A DNA stretch of 64,000 nt from JASLDZ01 sp965199975 (GTDB lineage: Bacteria; Pseudomonadota; Alphaproteobacteria; Caulobacterales; Caulobacteraceae). The position numbers were made by a program, and so were the translations under genes. Positions 1 through 9,195 of this stretch are shown in pieces; positions within the stretch are counted from its first letter, which is position 1; every line of letters begins with the position of its first letter. The stretch spans positions 2,976,001-3,040,000 of the forward strand of contig OZ241340.1 in the NCBI GenBank assembly GCA_965199975.1, read 5' to 3'. The notes beneath the pieces were generated by a model that was not told the origin of the DNA, made no database searches, and saw only the letters and a list, made by a program, of their open reading frames with translations.

Positions 1-1375
1 CGAGTAGCCGCCGTACATGCGGAAGGGATCAGGCCGCCACGGGTTCTCGCCCGCGTTGCGCGAGCGTGGCGGCTCGGCAGGCGCTGCGAGGCGCCGAAGG
101 TCCAGCTCGTTCCACAGCGACTCGTACTGCGGAATGATGCGCGACCAGTCGAAGGTGTCGCGCGCGTGGCGCTGCGCCGCCTCGCCCATGCGCCGGCGCA
201 GCTCCGGCTGCTCGATGAGGTCGAGCAGGGCGCGCATGGCCGACTCGGGGTCCACGCAGGTGAACTGCGAGACGGCGGCCACGAACGGTTCATAGCCCAT
301 CCAGTCCTGGCTGAAGGCGAAGGCCAGGTCGCGACCCAGGCCCGCAGGGGGCGTGGTGGTGGCGATGCGGAAGCCGTCCACGCCATGGCGCACGGTGTCC
401 TTGTAGCCGTTCCAGTCGGTGACCACGCAGGGCAGGCCCGCGGCCATCGCCTCCACCGGCGTGAGGCCGAAGGTCTCCTGCAGGTTGTCCGACAGCGAGA
501 TGAAGATGTCCGCCGCCGACCAGATCGAGCGGCGCGTGTCGGCGGGTCGGCCATCCACCCAGTGCGCCTGCACCTTGTCGAGGTGCGCCTCCACCACGTC
601 CTTGAAGGGCTTCTCCTTGTCCTCGTCGGCCCAGCCGGCGAGGATCCAGTGCACCTTCTTGGAGGCGCGGGCCGCGGCGCGCTCCAGCGCCATGGCCATG
701 ATCACCGGGTTCATCTTGGAGGTGAGATTCCAGCGGCCGACGTAGAGCACCGCCACGTCGTCGTCGCCGATGCCGAGCTTCTCGCGCCACTCGCGGCGGC
801 CAGCGGGGTGGCGGCGAAGTCACCGGTGTTCACGCCGAGCGGGATGACCGCATAGTGGGGCTTGGGGGTGCGCCTGGCGCCCAGCCGCTCCGTAAGCCAG
901 GCGTCGACCAGCTCGTTCTGGGCGTCCACGCTCGCCTTCACGGCGCGCGACGTGCAGACGAGCGCGTCCCACGGTCGGGTGGGCGCCAGCGTCTGGTCGA
1001 CGAGGATGTCGAGCACGCGAGGCGTCACCGTGGTGTGGGTCACGCCGCAGACGGAGAAGGCGCGCACGTCGCCGAGCTCGCGCGCCCAGGCGTACTGGCC
1101 CAGGCCCGGCACCGGCAGGTTGATCACGCCCTCGGTCTTGAGCTTGGCCATGTCGCCGCGCTCGATCCAGCGCAGCGGCTTGTCGGAAGGTTCGAGCTTG
1201 CGGACCAGCGCCTCCAGGTCGGCGGCCGGCTTGGCCACGGCGTTCCAGAGCGTGATCTCGGGGCGGAGCCGTGGCGGATGTAGCCGCGCATGAAGCCTTC
1301 GCCGGCGGCGTGCCGGCCCATCAGCCGCGCGCCCGACGTGTCGTACGCCTCGGGGTTCCAGTAGATCGCAACCAT
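1..1375 (-). pseudogene. GT4-type glycosyltransferase, frameshifted and cut by the window edge
   Basis: This encodes a glycosyltransferase of the GT-B/GT4 type, probably for surface polysaccharide or S-layer glycan. The frame opens with MVAIYWNPEAY at 1375, shifts near 1267 in a GCCCC run, continues through WIERGDMAKLKTEG and VIPLGVNTGDF, and shifts again near 808. It then runs open to base 1 through VLYVGRWNLTSKMNP, WILAGWADEDKEKPF and AAGLPCVVTDWNGY. The last segment holds the usual C-terminal GT4 nucleotide-sugar region (LQETFGLTPVEAMAAGLP). The 3' end lies outside the window. Both shifts fall in short GC runs, so sequencing error is as likely as true decay. It lies downstream of the RTX gene on the same strand, separated by a terminator. 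Confidence 0.75.
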
Positions 1376-1396
1376 CGTCGGATGGGCCCTGGGTTC

Positions 1397-1428
1397 AAAA
1401 AGAAGGGGCCGCCCCGAAGGGCGGCCCC
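1397..1428 (-). terminator. Intrinsic terminator after the frameshifted RTX gene
   Basis: A perfect 10-bp GC stem (1405-1414 with 1419-1428) encloses a 4-nt loop. On the minus strand it is followed by TTCTTTTT. It lies 28 bp past the RTX stop codon, so it ends that transcript before the glycosyltransferase. Confidence 0.85.
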
Positions 1429-1455
1429 AATAACTTATAACGATGATCCGAAAGA

Positions 1456-2740
1456 TCAGCCGGCGAGGATGTCGTTGTTCGCGATCGGCGTGATCACGCC
1501 GTTCAGGAACACCGCCGTGTGGTTGGCGTCATTGGTGAACACATAGGTGCCAGCGCTGGGCCCTCCGGTGACTTGCACTTCGACGTACTCGAAGTTGCCG
1601 AAGTGGCTGGTCGCACCGCTCGTGCTGTTGCCGTAAGCGTAGTCGTAGGCGGCGTTGTAGCCCGTCGCATCACCCATGCCGCCAGCCGTGGCCGTACCGA
1701 CGGTGCACGTTTTGCGGATGAGCCATCGAGCCGGTAACGTACAGATTATTATGGCCGCCGAGAACGACGTGGTCCTTACCAGACGTAAAGCCGGTAATGT
1801 TGTCCAAATTGCCAATACCGTTGGTCGTCGTCGTGGAGCCCGTGTGGTCGAGGAGTTCGGCCTGAGCCGACGACTCGCCATTTCCGATCACAAAATAGTC
1901 AGCCGCACCAGCCGCACCACCGCGCCATGAGCGCGGCGTTGATCGTGTCACCACCGGCGCCGCCGTAGATCGTCTCACCGCCCGGTCATGCCGGTGGTCG
2001 TGATCGTGTCGTTGCCGACATCGCCATGAAGGACGTCGTTCCCACCGTCGCCATGATCGTGTCGTTACCCATGGCCGCCGTACACGCTGTCGAAGCCACC
2101 GGTCGACGTGATCGTGTCGTTGCCCTGGTTACCGAAGACCGTAGTGGTCATGGTCGCCGGTGGCGCCGCCGCCAGTCAGTGATCGTGTCGTTGCCCTGCC
2201 GCCGAAGATCGACATTCGCCCGCGCTGCCGCGGTGATCGTATCGTTGCCCTGGTTACCGAACAGCTCGTGGAAGGAGTCGCCACCCGGCCGTGGTCAATC
2301 AGGGTGTCGTTGCCCATGCCGCCGAGAACGGTGTGCGAACCCAAGCGCCAATCGTGATCGTGTCGTTACCGTTGTCACCCGACACGAAGATTTCAGAGCT
2401 GCCTACGGTCGCCGTCGTGTGATCGTGATCTTGATCGTTGCCGCCGTAGATCGACTCAGAGCCCTGACCCCCGAAAATGCTGTCATTGCCCATGTTGCCG
2501 AACAGTATGTCATGCCGTTGCCGCCATAAATCATGTCGGCGTCATTTCCGCCGAAGATGAAGGTCATGTCGTTTGCGCTGGTACCGGCACCCAGTGAGTC
2601 GCGACCCGCGCCCATGGAGTCGGCACCTGCTACCGCCAAACAGCGTATCGCTGCCGCCGCCGCCGAAGATGGTATCGTTACCGTCGGTACCAGTGACGTC
2701 GTCTGTTCTTCGAACCAATAAAAGTAACCGTGCTAGCCAT
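1456..2740 (-). pseudogene. RTX (hemolysin-type Ca2+-binding) protein, multiply frameshifted
   Basis: This is a type I secreted protein built of glycine/aspartate nonapeptide repeats. The start ATG at 2738-2740 follows GGGAGAG and gives MASTVTFIGSKN. The frame then changes near 2705, 2635, 2505, 2340 and 2265, again between about 2200 and 1980, and near 1690. Each segment remains clearly RTX (TGTDGNDTIFGG, MTFIFGGNDADMIYGG, IFVSGDNGNDTI, ELFGNQGNDTI). The last segment gives the C-terminal tail AAYDYAYG...YVEVQVTGG...YVFTNDANHTAVF and stops at 1456. Both insertions and deletions are seen in GGCGGC contexts. The tail matches the RTX proteins at 14870 and 32664. The gene next to the T1SS is the natural substrate, so either the assembly is poor here or the gene is decaying. 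Confidence 0.75.
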
Positions 2741-3056
2741 GATGCTCTCCCAAAACCCGTTGCGTTGCTTCGCCCGCTCGCCCGAGCCCACGATCGGGCG
2801 GAGGGCGGGAAAGTTGATCGAGCACGCGTCCCCGCCCCTCTCGGCGGACTCGGCACACCCGCGCTCTCTTTGCCCGATCCCGGGCCGCTCCGCAACGGGG
2901 ATACGGCGCCGCACCGCACGAGCTTTTCAACCCGGGCGTCGAACCGCGCTCCATTTGCGCGCGCATTCAGCTCGCGTTCAGATGGGGTCGCCGGGAGGCT
3001 GGCCTGCGACGCGGGGGTCCGCTACGGAAATCCGAAAGGAAAACAGGAGCGCCAGC
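2741..3056. other. Intergenic region between divergent RTX gene and methyltransferase
   Basis: This 316-bp gap separates the minus-strand RTX start from the plus-strand methyltransferase start. It must hold both promoters, but I see no convincing -35/-10 pair. The only clear signals are the two ribosome binding sites: GGGAGAG before the RTX ATG, and AGGAG at 3045-3049 before the methyltransferase GTG. Confidence 0.5.
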
Positions 3057-3869
3057 GTGTCGCTGACCCCCGTCGTCGCCTCTCACTTGGTCGACTACAC
3101 CGCCGCCTTCGTGCGGGGCGGCCGCACCCAGGCTGACGCCTACGCCAACAGCTGCCTGCGGCTGCTGCTGAAGTGGCGCTCGCAGGAGTTGTCGGCCCAG
3201 CTGATCGCGAACCACGGCGGGCGGGTGAGCGGCGGGCCGTTCGCGGGCATGGCCTACATCGCGGAGGCCTCCGAAGGCGGGCTCGCGCCGCGGCTGATCG
3301 GCACCTACGAGGCCGAGCTGCATCCCGCGCTGATGGCGCTGGCCGCGCGCGGCGTCGACCGGGTGATCGATGTGGGCTGCGCGGAGGGCTATTACGCCGT
3401 GGGGCTGGCGCGGCTGATGCCGCAGGCGCGGGTGGAGGCCTACGACATCGACCCCAAGGCGCGCGCCGCCTGCGCCGAGCTGGCGCGGCGCAACGACGTG
3501 GCCGGCCGGGTGGAGGTGCGCGAGCGCTTCGACGTCGATGCGGTGGGCGAGGTCGGGCCCCGCACGCTGGTGTTCATCGACGCCGAGGGGGCCGAGGCCG
3601 ACATCCTCACCGAGGCGGCGCCGAGCGCGTTGCGGCGGGCCGACCTGATCGTGGAGACCCACCCCGGCATGCGGCCCGGCGTGACCGAGCTTCTGCAGGC
3701 GCGCTTCGCGGCCACCCACGAGGTGGAGGTGGTGCGCGGGCGGCTGAAGCCCGCGCCGGCCGAGCTCGCCGACGCCCTGCCCCTGCCGCTCGACGAGTTC
3801 GCCGCCACCTGGGAGTGGCGCGCCACGCCCACGCCGTGGCTGGTGATGCGCCCGCGCATGGCGGCGTGA
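3057..3869 (+). CDS. FkbM-like SAM-dependent methyltransferase
   Basis: This 270-aa class I methyltransferase probably O-methylates a surface sugar. The SAM-binding motif I is VIDVGCAEGYYAVGLA, followed by the acidic loop AYDID. The post-motif LVFIDAEGAEADIL resembles the FkbM family 'IDxEGxE' signature. I chose the GTG at 3057 because AGGAG lies 7 nt upstream; the open frame extends further upstream but without a ribosome binding site. It sits alone on the plus strand between the RTX gene and the secretion genes, in line with a glycan/S-layer locus. The substrate cannot be read from sequence. Confidence 0.75.
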   Translation: MSLTPVVASHLVDYTAAFVRGGRTQADAYANSCLRLLLKWRSQELSAQLIANHGGRVSGGPFAGMAYIAEASEGGLAPRLIGTYEAELHPALMALAARGVDRVIDVGCAEGYYAVGLARLMPQARVEAYDIDPKARAACAELARRNDVAGRVEVRERFDVDAVGEVGPRTLVFIDAEGAEADILTEAAPSALRRADLIVETHPGMRPGVTELLQARFAATHEVEVVRGRLKPAPAELADALPLPLDEFAATWEWRATPTPWLVMRPRMAA

Positions 3870-3995
3870 GCCGCACACGCTGCCGGGGGGTCGCAATCGT
3901 CTCGCTCTCGTCGCCGAAGTCGCCGCCGGCTCGCGCTGTTCGTCGCCGTTTTCGTTCCGCGCGACATCGCCGGACTCGTCCCCGGCTTCGTCCCG

Positions 3996-5399
3996 CTATT
4001 CGTGCAGGCTGTTGGACATCATGTCCTTGAAGGGGCTCAGCACGTAGTCGAGGATGCTGCGGCTGCCGGTGACGATGGAGGTGGCGACCGGCATGCCGGG
4101 GTAGATGCGCACGTCGGCCGGCAGGCGCTTCAGCTGGTCGGGGGGGATGCGCATGTCCACCAGGAAGTAGGGGGTGCGCGTTCCCACGCCCTCGGCCACG
4201 GCGCCGGCGGTCTGCGGCAGGGTCTGGTCGGGGGCGACGCTGATGATCTGGGCGAAGATGCGCGGGGTGGTGCGCGAGTTGTAGGGCGTCAGCGTGATCA
4301 GCGAGCGCTGGCCGACGTGGACGGCGTGCACGTCCTGCGGGCGCACCTGCACCTGGATCACCAGCGGCGCGCCTGTGGGCACCACCTCGGCCAGGGTCTC
4401 GCCGGAGCCGATGGCCGCGCCCTCGGTGAACTGGGTGAGGTTGAGCACCGTGCCGTCCACAGGCGAGCGCACCTCGGTGTGGGCCATGAGCTCGCGGGCG
4501 GCGGCGAGCTTGGGCTGCACGTCGCTGAGCTTGTCCTGCACCGTCTCCAGGCCCTGGGCGGCCTCCTGGATGCGGGCCTGGCGGGTGGAGAGCACCTGCA
4601 GGCGCGTCTCGCCGATGGACTGCTGCGCGCGCGCGATCGAGGCGCTCTGGTCGCCGCGCTGGCCTTTCAGCCCCGCGTCCTGCCGCTGCAGGGCGAGGAG
4701 CCGCGTCTTGGGGGCATAGCCGCCGCGGTAGAGGCTCTGCACGCCCGAAAGCTCGTCGGTGTTGTAGCCGATCTGGCTGTTGGTGGCCGCGACCTGGGCC
4801 TTGAGGCCGTCGATCTGGGAGCCGAGCTCGGCGGCGCGCTGGGCGCCGACCTCCACCTGGCTCTGCAGGGCGGCGCGGCGGGCGAGGAACAGCGCCTGCT
4901 GGCTCTCCATGGCGGCGGAGACCTGGGGGTCGGCGCGCCGTGCGAGGAGCTCGGGGGGGAAGGCGATGGACGCGGCGCCGCGGGCCTCGGCCTCCCAGCG
5001 GGCGCGCTCGGCCAGGAGGCTGTCGTTGGCGGCGGCCAGGGTGGAGACCTGCGCCTGCGCCTGGGTGGGGTCGAGCTCGAACATCACCTGGCCGGCGGCC
5101 ACGTGGTCGCCCTCGCGCACCAGGATGCGCTGCAGGGTGCCGGGCTCCAGGTGCTTGATGGTCTTGCGGTTGTTCTCGACCTTGACGGTGCCTTGGGCGG
5201 GCACCGCGCCAGCCACGGGCGATAGCGCGGCCCACAGGCCCAGGCCGACCACGAAGACCAGCACCACGCCCATGCCCATGGCGATGTGGCGTGAAATGCG
5301 CTTGGCCAGGCGGGCGGGGACCACCTCGCCCTCGGTCTCCGGGCCGAAGCCGAAGCCGACCGCGCGCGGCTCGGTGCGGACGGGGAGCTGGGAGCTCAT
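3996..5399 (-). CDS. Type I secretion periplasmic adaptor, HlyD family
   Basis: This 467-aa membrane fusion protein links the inner-membrane ABC exporter to TolC. It has a short cytoplasmic N-terminus and one transmembrane segment at about residues 40-62. A lipoyl half-motif (GTVKVENNRKTIKHLEPG) follows, then a long coiled coil rich in Gln/Ala (about 120-290) and the closing lipoyl/beta-barrel region (VRSPVDGTVLNL). The C-terminus is typical of the PrtE/RsaE/HlyD family. The start ATG overlaps the stop of the upstream ABC gene (ATGA), so the two are translationally coupled. It is best compared with RsaE of Caulobacter. Likely substrates are the RTX proteins at 1456, 14870 and 32664. Confidence 0.92.
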   Translation of the reverse strand: MSSQLPVRTEPRAVGFGFGPETEGEVVPARLAKRISRHIAMGMGVVLVFVVGLGLWAALSPVAGAVPAQGTVKVENNRKTIKHLEPGTLQRILVREGDHVAAGQVMFELDPTQAQAQVSTLAAANDSLLAERARWEAEARGAASIAFPPELLARRADPQVSAAMESQQALFLARRAALQSQVEVGAQRAAELGSQIDGLKAQVAATNSQIGYNTDELSGVQSLYRGGYAPKTRLLALQRQDAGLKGQRGDQSASIARAQQSIGETRLQVLSTRQARIQEAAQGLETVQDKLSDVQPKLAAARELMAHTEVRSPVDGTVLNLTQFTEGAAIGSGETLAEVVPTGAPLVIQVQVRPQDVHAVHVGQRSLITLTPYNSRTTPRIFAQIISVAPDQTLPQTAGAVAEGVGTRTPYFLVDMRIPPDQLKRLPADVRIYPGMPVATSIVTGSRSILDYVLSPFKDMMSNSLHE

Positions 5400-7186
5400 A
5401 CCGCGATCTCCTGGGCGGGCTCGGCGGCGGGCGGCTGCACGGCGGCGACAGGCGCGGGGGCGCCGACCGGGGCCGGCCCGGGGGCGGGACGCGGGGCCCC
5501 GGCGGGGCTGGCCAGCTGGGCGAACACCGCGTCGCGCGGGCCGAACAGCTCCACCCGGCCATCCTTGAGGTAGATGATCTTGTCGGCCGAGCGGAACACG
5601 CTGGCCTTGTGGGAGACGATGATCACGGTCGCCCCGCGCTCCTTGAGGGCGGCCAGCGCCACCAGCAGCGCCTCCTCGCCCGCGGCGTCGAGCGCGGCGT
5701 TGGGCTCGTCGAGCACCACGAGCGAGGGTTCGCCGAACACCGCGCGGGCCAGGCCGATGCGCTGACGCTGGCCGCCGGAGAGCACGGCCCCGCCGTCGCC
5801 CAGCTCGGTGTCGTAGCCCTTGGCCAGGGTGAGGATCAGTTCGTGGGCGTTGGCGAGCTTGGCGGCCGCGATCACCTGTTCGTCGGTGGCGTCCTCGCGG
5901 AAACGGCCGATGTTGTCGCGCACCGTGCCGGCGAACAGCTCCACGTCCTGCGGCAGGTAGCCGGCGACGCGGCCGAAGTTGGCGCGGTCCCAGGCGAAGA
6001 TCTCCGCGCCGTCGAGCCGCACGTGGCCGCTGAAGGGCTTCCACACACCCACCAGCATGCGCGCCAGGGTGGACTTGCCGGCGCCCGATTGGCCGATCAC
6101 GCCCACCGTCTCGCCGGGGCGCACCTCGAAGTTGACGTTGGACAGGAGCAGGCGCGGCGCGCCGGGCATGGCGAAGCCCATCTGCTCGACCGTCACGTGG
6201 CCGGTGGGGCGCGGCAGCTGGGTGACGGGAGTGGGCGGCTCCCAGGTGTCGAGCAGGCCCTCCAGCCGGTCGTAGGCGCCCTTGGCGGCGACGAGCTGGT
6301 TCCACGAGGCCACCAGCCGGTCGATCGGCTGCAGGGCGCGCGCGGTGAGGATCATGTTGGCGAACAGCATGCCCGAGGGCAGCTTCTGCTCCATGATCAG
6401 AAGCGCGCCCACCGCGATGGTCAGGATCTGCACGAACAGCCGCAACATGCGGATGGTGTTGGAATAGGCGTTCTGCACCTCGAGCGAGCGCGCCGTGCGC
6501 TCGTTCATCGCCTGGCGCCGCCGCGCCCACTCGGTGCCGAGCGTGGGCAGCATGCCCAAAGCGCGCACCACCTCGGAGTTGCGCAGCGCCGCCTCGGTGA
6601 AGGCGTAGCTCTCGATCGACTGGTCGTTCCCCGCCTCCATGGTGCGCCGCGTGGCGCGGTCCTGCAGGAAGGCGAGCAAGAGCAGCAGCGCGCCGCCGAT
6701 GATGTTCACCCATCCGATCAGGGGCCCGATGAAGAAAAGCGAGAGCATGAAGATCGGAATCCACGGCACGTCGAACAGGATGGACACCGCCTCCCCGGTC
6801 ATGGTCGACTTGAACATGTCCAGGTCGCGCAGCGCCTGCGAGCGCGGGGTGGCGCGGCGCTGGGCGACGAGGTCGAACAGGGCGGCGAACACCCGGCCCG
6901 AGAGGTAGCGGTCGAACACTACGCCGAAGTCGATCAGCACCTGCTTGCGGATCACGTCCATCACGGTCGAAATGCCGAACACGAACAGGATGCCGAAGGT
7001 GAGCACCCACAGCGACGCCTGGCTCTGGCTGATCAGCACGCGCGAATAGATCTGGTTCGTATAGATCGGCAGCGACAGGTACAGCAGGTTGGAGACCAGG
7101 CTGAACACGCCGGCGAAGGCGAGCGGAGCCGTGCCCAGCCGAAGGGCGACGCGCAGCGGACTCTCTTTCGGGCGTCGGGCGGCCAT
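5396..7186 (-). CDS. Type I secretion ABC transporter (ATPase plus permease)
   Basis: This 596-aa inner-membrane ABC half-transporter energises RTX export. The N-terminal half (about 30-300) is a six-helix ABC membrane domain beginning APLAFAGVFSLVSNLLYLSL. There is no C39 peptidase domain, so substrates are C-terminal-signal proteins. The ATPase half has Walker A GQSGAGKST (about 365), signature LSGGQRQRIG (about 472), Walker B LVVLDEPNAALD and the H-loop VIIVSHKAS. It resembles the PrtD/RsaD family. I chose the start MAARRPKESP; a longer frame begins 84 bp upstream but looks non-coding. It is the first gene of a two-gene operon with the HlyD adaptor. Confidence 0.93.
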   Translation of the reverse strand: MAARRPKESPLRVALRLGTAPLAFAGVFSLVSNLLYLSLPIYTNQIYSRVLISQSQASLWVLTFGILFVFGISTVMDVIRKQVLIDFGVVFDRYLSGRVFAALFDLVAQRRATPRSQALRDLDMFKSTMTGEAVSILFDVPWIPIFMLSLFFIGPLIGWVNIIGGALLLLLAFLQDRATRRTMEAGNDQSIESYAFTEAALRNSEVVRALGMLPTLGTEWARRRQAMNERTARSLEVQNAYSNTIRMLRLFVQILTIAVGALLIMEQKLPSGMLFANMILTARALQPIDRLVASWNQLVAAKGAYDRLEGLLDTWEPPTPVTQLPRPTGHVTVEQMGFAMPGAPRLLLSNVNFEVRPGETVGVIGQSGAGKSTLARMLVGVWKPFSGHVRLDGAEIFAWDRANFGRVAGYLPQDVELFAGTVRDNIGRFREDATDEQVIAAAKLANAHELILTLAKGYDTELGDGGAVLSGGQRQRIGLARAVFGEPSLVVLDEPNAALDAAGEEALLVALAALKERGATVIIVSHKASVFRSADKIIYLKDGRVELFGPRDAVFAQLASPAGAPRPAPGPAPVGAPAPVAAVQPPAAEPAQEIAV

Positions 7187-7327
7187 CAGGGGTTCCGTTG
7201 CACGCGTGAGGTGTCGCGAGTGGGGCGGCCGTCCCTGGCCGCGGGCGATAAGCTTGGCGCGCGGCGGCACATGCGCACGCGGCCCGCCGCTGTCAATCGC
7301 AGGCGCGGGCGCGAATCCGCGCGGCGA

Positions 7328-9070
7328 TCAGGCCGAAGCGGCCTCACGGCGCGCCGCCGCCTCGCGGGCCAGAAGGTCGCGATCGCGCCAGAGCGCGCGA
7401 TACCAGGCGATGCGCGGCGCGACCTGCGCGGCCATCATGCGCTCGCGCTGCACATAGTCGCGCGCCGCAGCGCCCAGGCGCGCGCGCAGGCCGGCGTCGC
7501 CCAACAGCCGGTCGAGCGCCGGCGCCCAGTCGTCCAGACCGGCGGCGAGAAGGCCCGTGCGCCCGTCCTCCAGGGTGTCGGCGTAGACGGCGGGCGAGGC
7601 GATCATGGCGGCGCAGCAGGCCGCAGCCTCCAGGAACTTGATGTCGCTCTTGAACATCTCGCTGGGCGCGCCCTCCAGCGGCGAGAGCACCACCTCGCAG
7701 CGCGCCATCTGCGCCAGGTAGTCGGCGTGTGACTGGGCGCGGAGGAACACCTTCCGCTCGGCCGGCAGCCGCTCGAAGAAGGCGCGGTCGTGCACCACCA
7801 CCCACTCCACCTCGGGGTGGCGCGCGGCGACCTCGCCCAGGCGCACAGCCACCTCGCCGGTGAAGCCCTCGCGGTTGAGGGCGCCGTGGAACACGCGCAC
7901 CCGGTCTTGCGCAACGGGTGGCGGCAGATCGAGGATGGCGTTGCGGAACACGCCGACGGGGCCCGCGCGGGGTGCGAACTCTGCGGCGAGCCGGTCGGTG
8001 GAGGTCTGCACGGCGTGGAAGCCGCGCACCGCGAAGTCGAGCAGCTGGCCGACGTTGGAGCGCTGCACGCGCCCGATCAGCCCCGGGTGGTCGTCGATCT
8101 CGTAGGCCAGCGCCCAGCCGCGGGCCTCGACGTCGCGCACGAAGCGCGCCACCGCCGCAGCGTCGGGCAGCGCGAGGCGCTGGACAACCATCACCTTAGG
8201 CTGGTCCACCGCGAGCCGCGGCGGCGCGATGGCCTTCTCGCCATAGCTGACGTCGATCGACGGTTCCGACATCAGCGCCTCGGCGGGCAGGCGCATGCGA
8301 GCGTCGAGGAAGTCCGGCGTCATGGCGGCGAAGTGGATGTGCAGTCGCTCGGGGGGCGGCGTGTCGGCCAGGCGGGCGTTGACCACCCACTGCAGGGTCT
8401 TCGCCTGCGTCTCGAAGGCCTGGCGGTCGACGCCCAGGCGCACCGCGGCCTCGGCGAGCACCGGGATGGCCGCGCCGGCGGCCGCCTCGTTCAAGAGGAA
8501 TTGGCGTGGACGCGCCCGCACCGTCGTCAGGCCGCTGTCGGCAAGGATGCGGCGCAGCGAGTCGAGGGTGAACCAGCGAAGGTGGGTGCGGTCGAACAGG
8601 CCCGAGTCCTGCGCCGGCCAGCGGCCGCCGATGAGCTCGGCCATCACCGACCAATGGCCGGCGTTCGGCACCGAGAGCACGAGCGCGCCGTCTTCGCGCA
8701 GCAGGTCGTGGAGACGCCGCAGCACCGCCCAGGGATTGGACAGGTGCTCCAGCACGTCGCCCATGGCGATCACGTCGAAGCGGCCGAGATCGGCGAAGGC
8801 GCCCGCGTCCATCGCCTGGATGTCCGCTTCGACGAGACGGTCCACCCGCGCGCGGGCCATAGCCGCGGAGGGTGCGTGCGTTTCGATGGCGGTATAGCGG
8901 ACCGTCGGGTTGCGGTGCTTATAGGCCGCGGCCAGAGCGCCCTCGCCGCAGCCTAGCTCCAGCACATCGCGCGCAGTGAGCGGCATCCAGCGCAGGAGTT
9001 CGGGGTTGAAATTGCCGTAGTAGGAGGTCGTCACGCCATTTCGCCCGCGAGGTCGTGGCGGCTTGAACAC
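7328..9070 (-). CDS. Methyltransferase-glycosyltransferase fusion protein
   Basis: This is a two-domain protein of about 580 aa. Residues 1-250 form a class I SAM methyltransferase with motif I VLELGCGEGALA, acidic loop AIETHAPS and MGDVLEHL, ending with a UbiE/Methyltransf_11-like fold. From about residue 285 a GT4-like glycosyltransferase follows (VMVVQRLALP, YEIDDHPGLI, VRVFHGALNREGF, APSEMFKSDIKFLEAAACC). It probably modifies and extends a surface glycan. The start is uncertain: GTG at 9070 or GTG at 9034, neither with a good ribosome binding site. It lies between the secretion operon and the divergent tolC, as LPS/glycan genes do in the Caulobacter S-layer export region. Confidence 0.75.
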   Translation of the reverse strand: MFKPPRPRGRNGVTTSYYGNFNPELLRWMPLTARDVLELGCGEGALAAAYKHRNPTVRYTAIETHAPSAAMARARVDRLVEADIQAMDAGAFADLGRFDVIAMGDVLEHLSNPWAVLRRLHDLLREDGALVLSVPNAGHWSVMAELIGGRWPAQDSGLFDRTHLRWFTLDSLRRILADSGLTTVRARPRQFLLNEAAAGAAIPVLAEAAVRLGVDRQAFETQAKTLQWVVNARLADTPPPERLHIHFAAMTPDFLDARMRLPAEALMSEPSIDVSYGEKAIAPPRLAVDQPKVMVVQRLALPDAAAVARFVRDVEARGWALAYEIDDHPGLIGRVQRSNVGQLLDFAVRGFHAVQTSTDRLAAEFAPRAGPVGVFRNAILDLPPPVAQDRVRVFHGALNREGFTGEVAVRLGEVAARHPEVEWVVVHDRAFFERLPAERKVFLRAQSHADYLAQMARCEVVLSPLEGAPSEMFKSDIKFLEAAACCAAMIASPAVYADTLEDGRTGLLAAGLDDWAPALDRLLGDAGLRARLGAAARDYVQRERMMAAQVAPRIAWYRALWRDRDLLAREAAARREAASA

Positions 9071-9195
9071 AGATCGTCCGCGCCGTCGAGGCGCGGGGCC
9101 CTGCGGCGACCATGCCGCGTTGGCGCGTAGGAGGCGGCCGGTCTAAGACGCGCCGCGCGCGGGGGCGTGCGACACCAGAACGGGCCCACACCTCC

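Noticed and set aside
5291..7732. Very long plus-strand open frame (813 codons) opposite the ABC transporter
   Set aside because: It is antisense to a clear ABC/HlyD operon and rich in Gly, Arg, His and Ala; a product of high GC codon bias.
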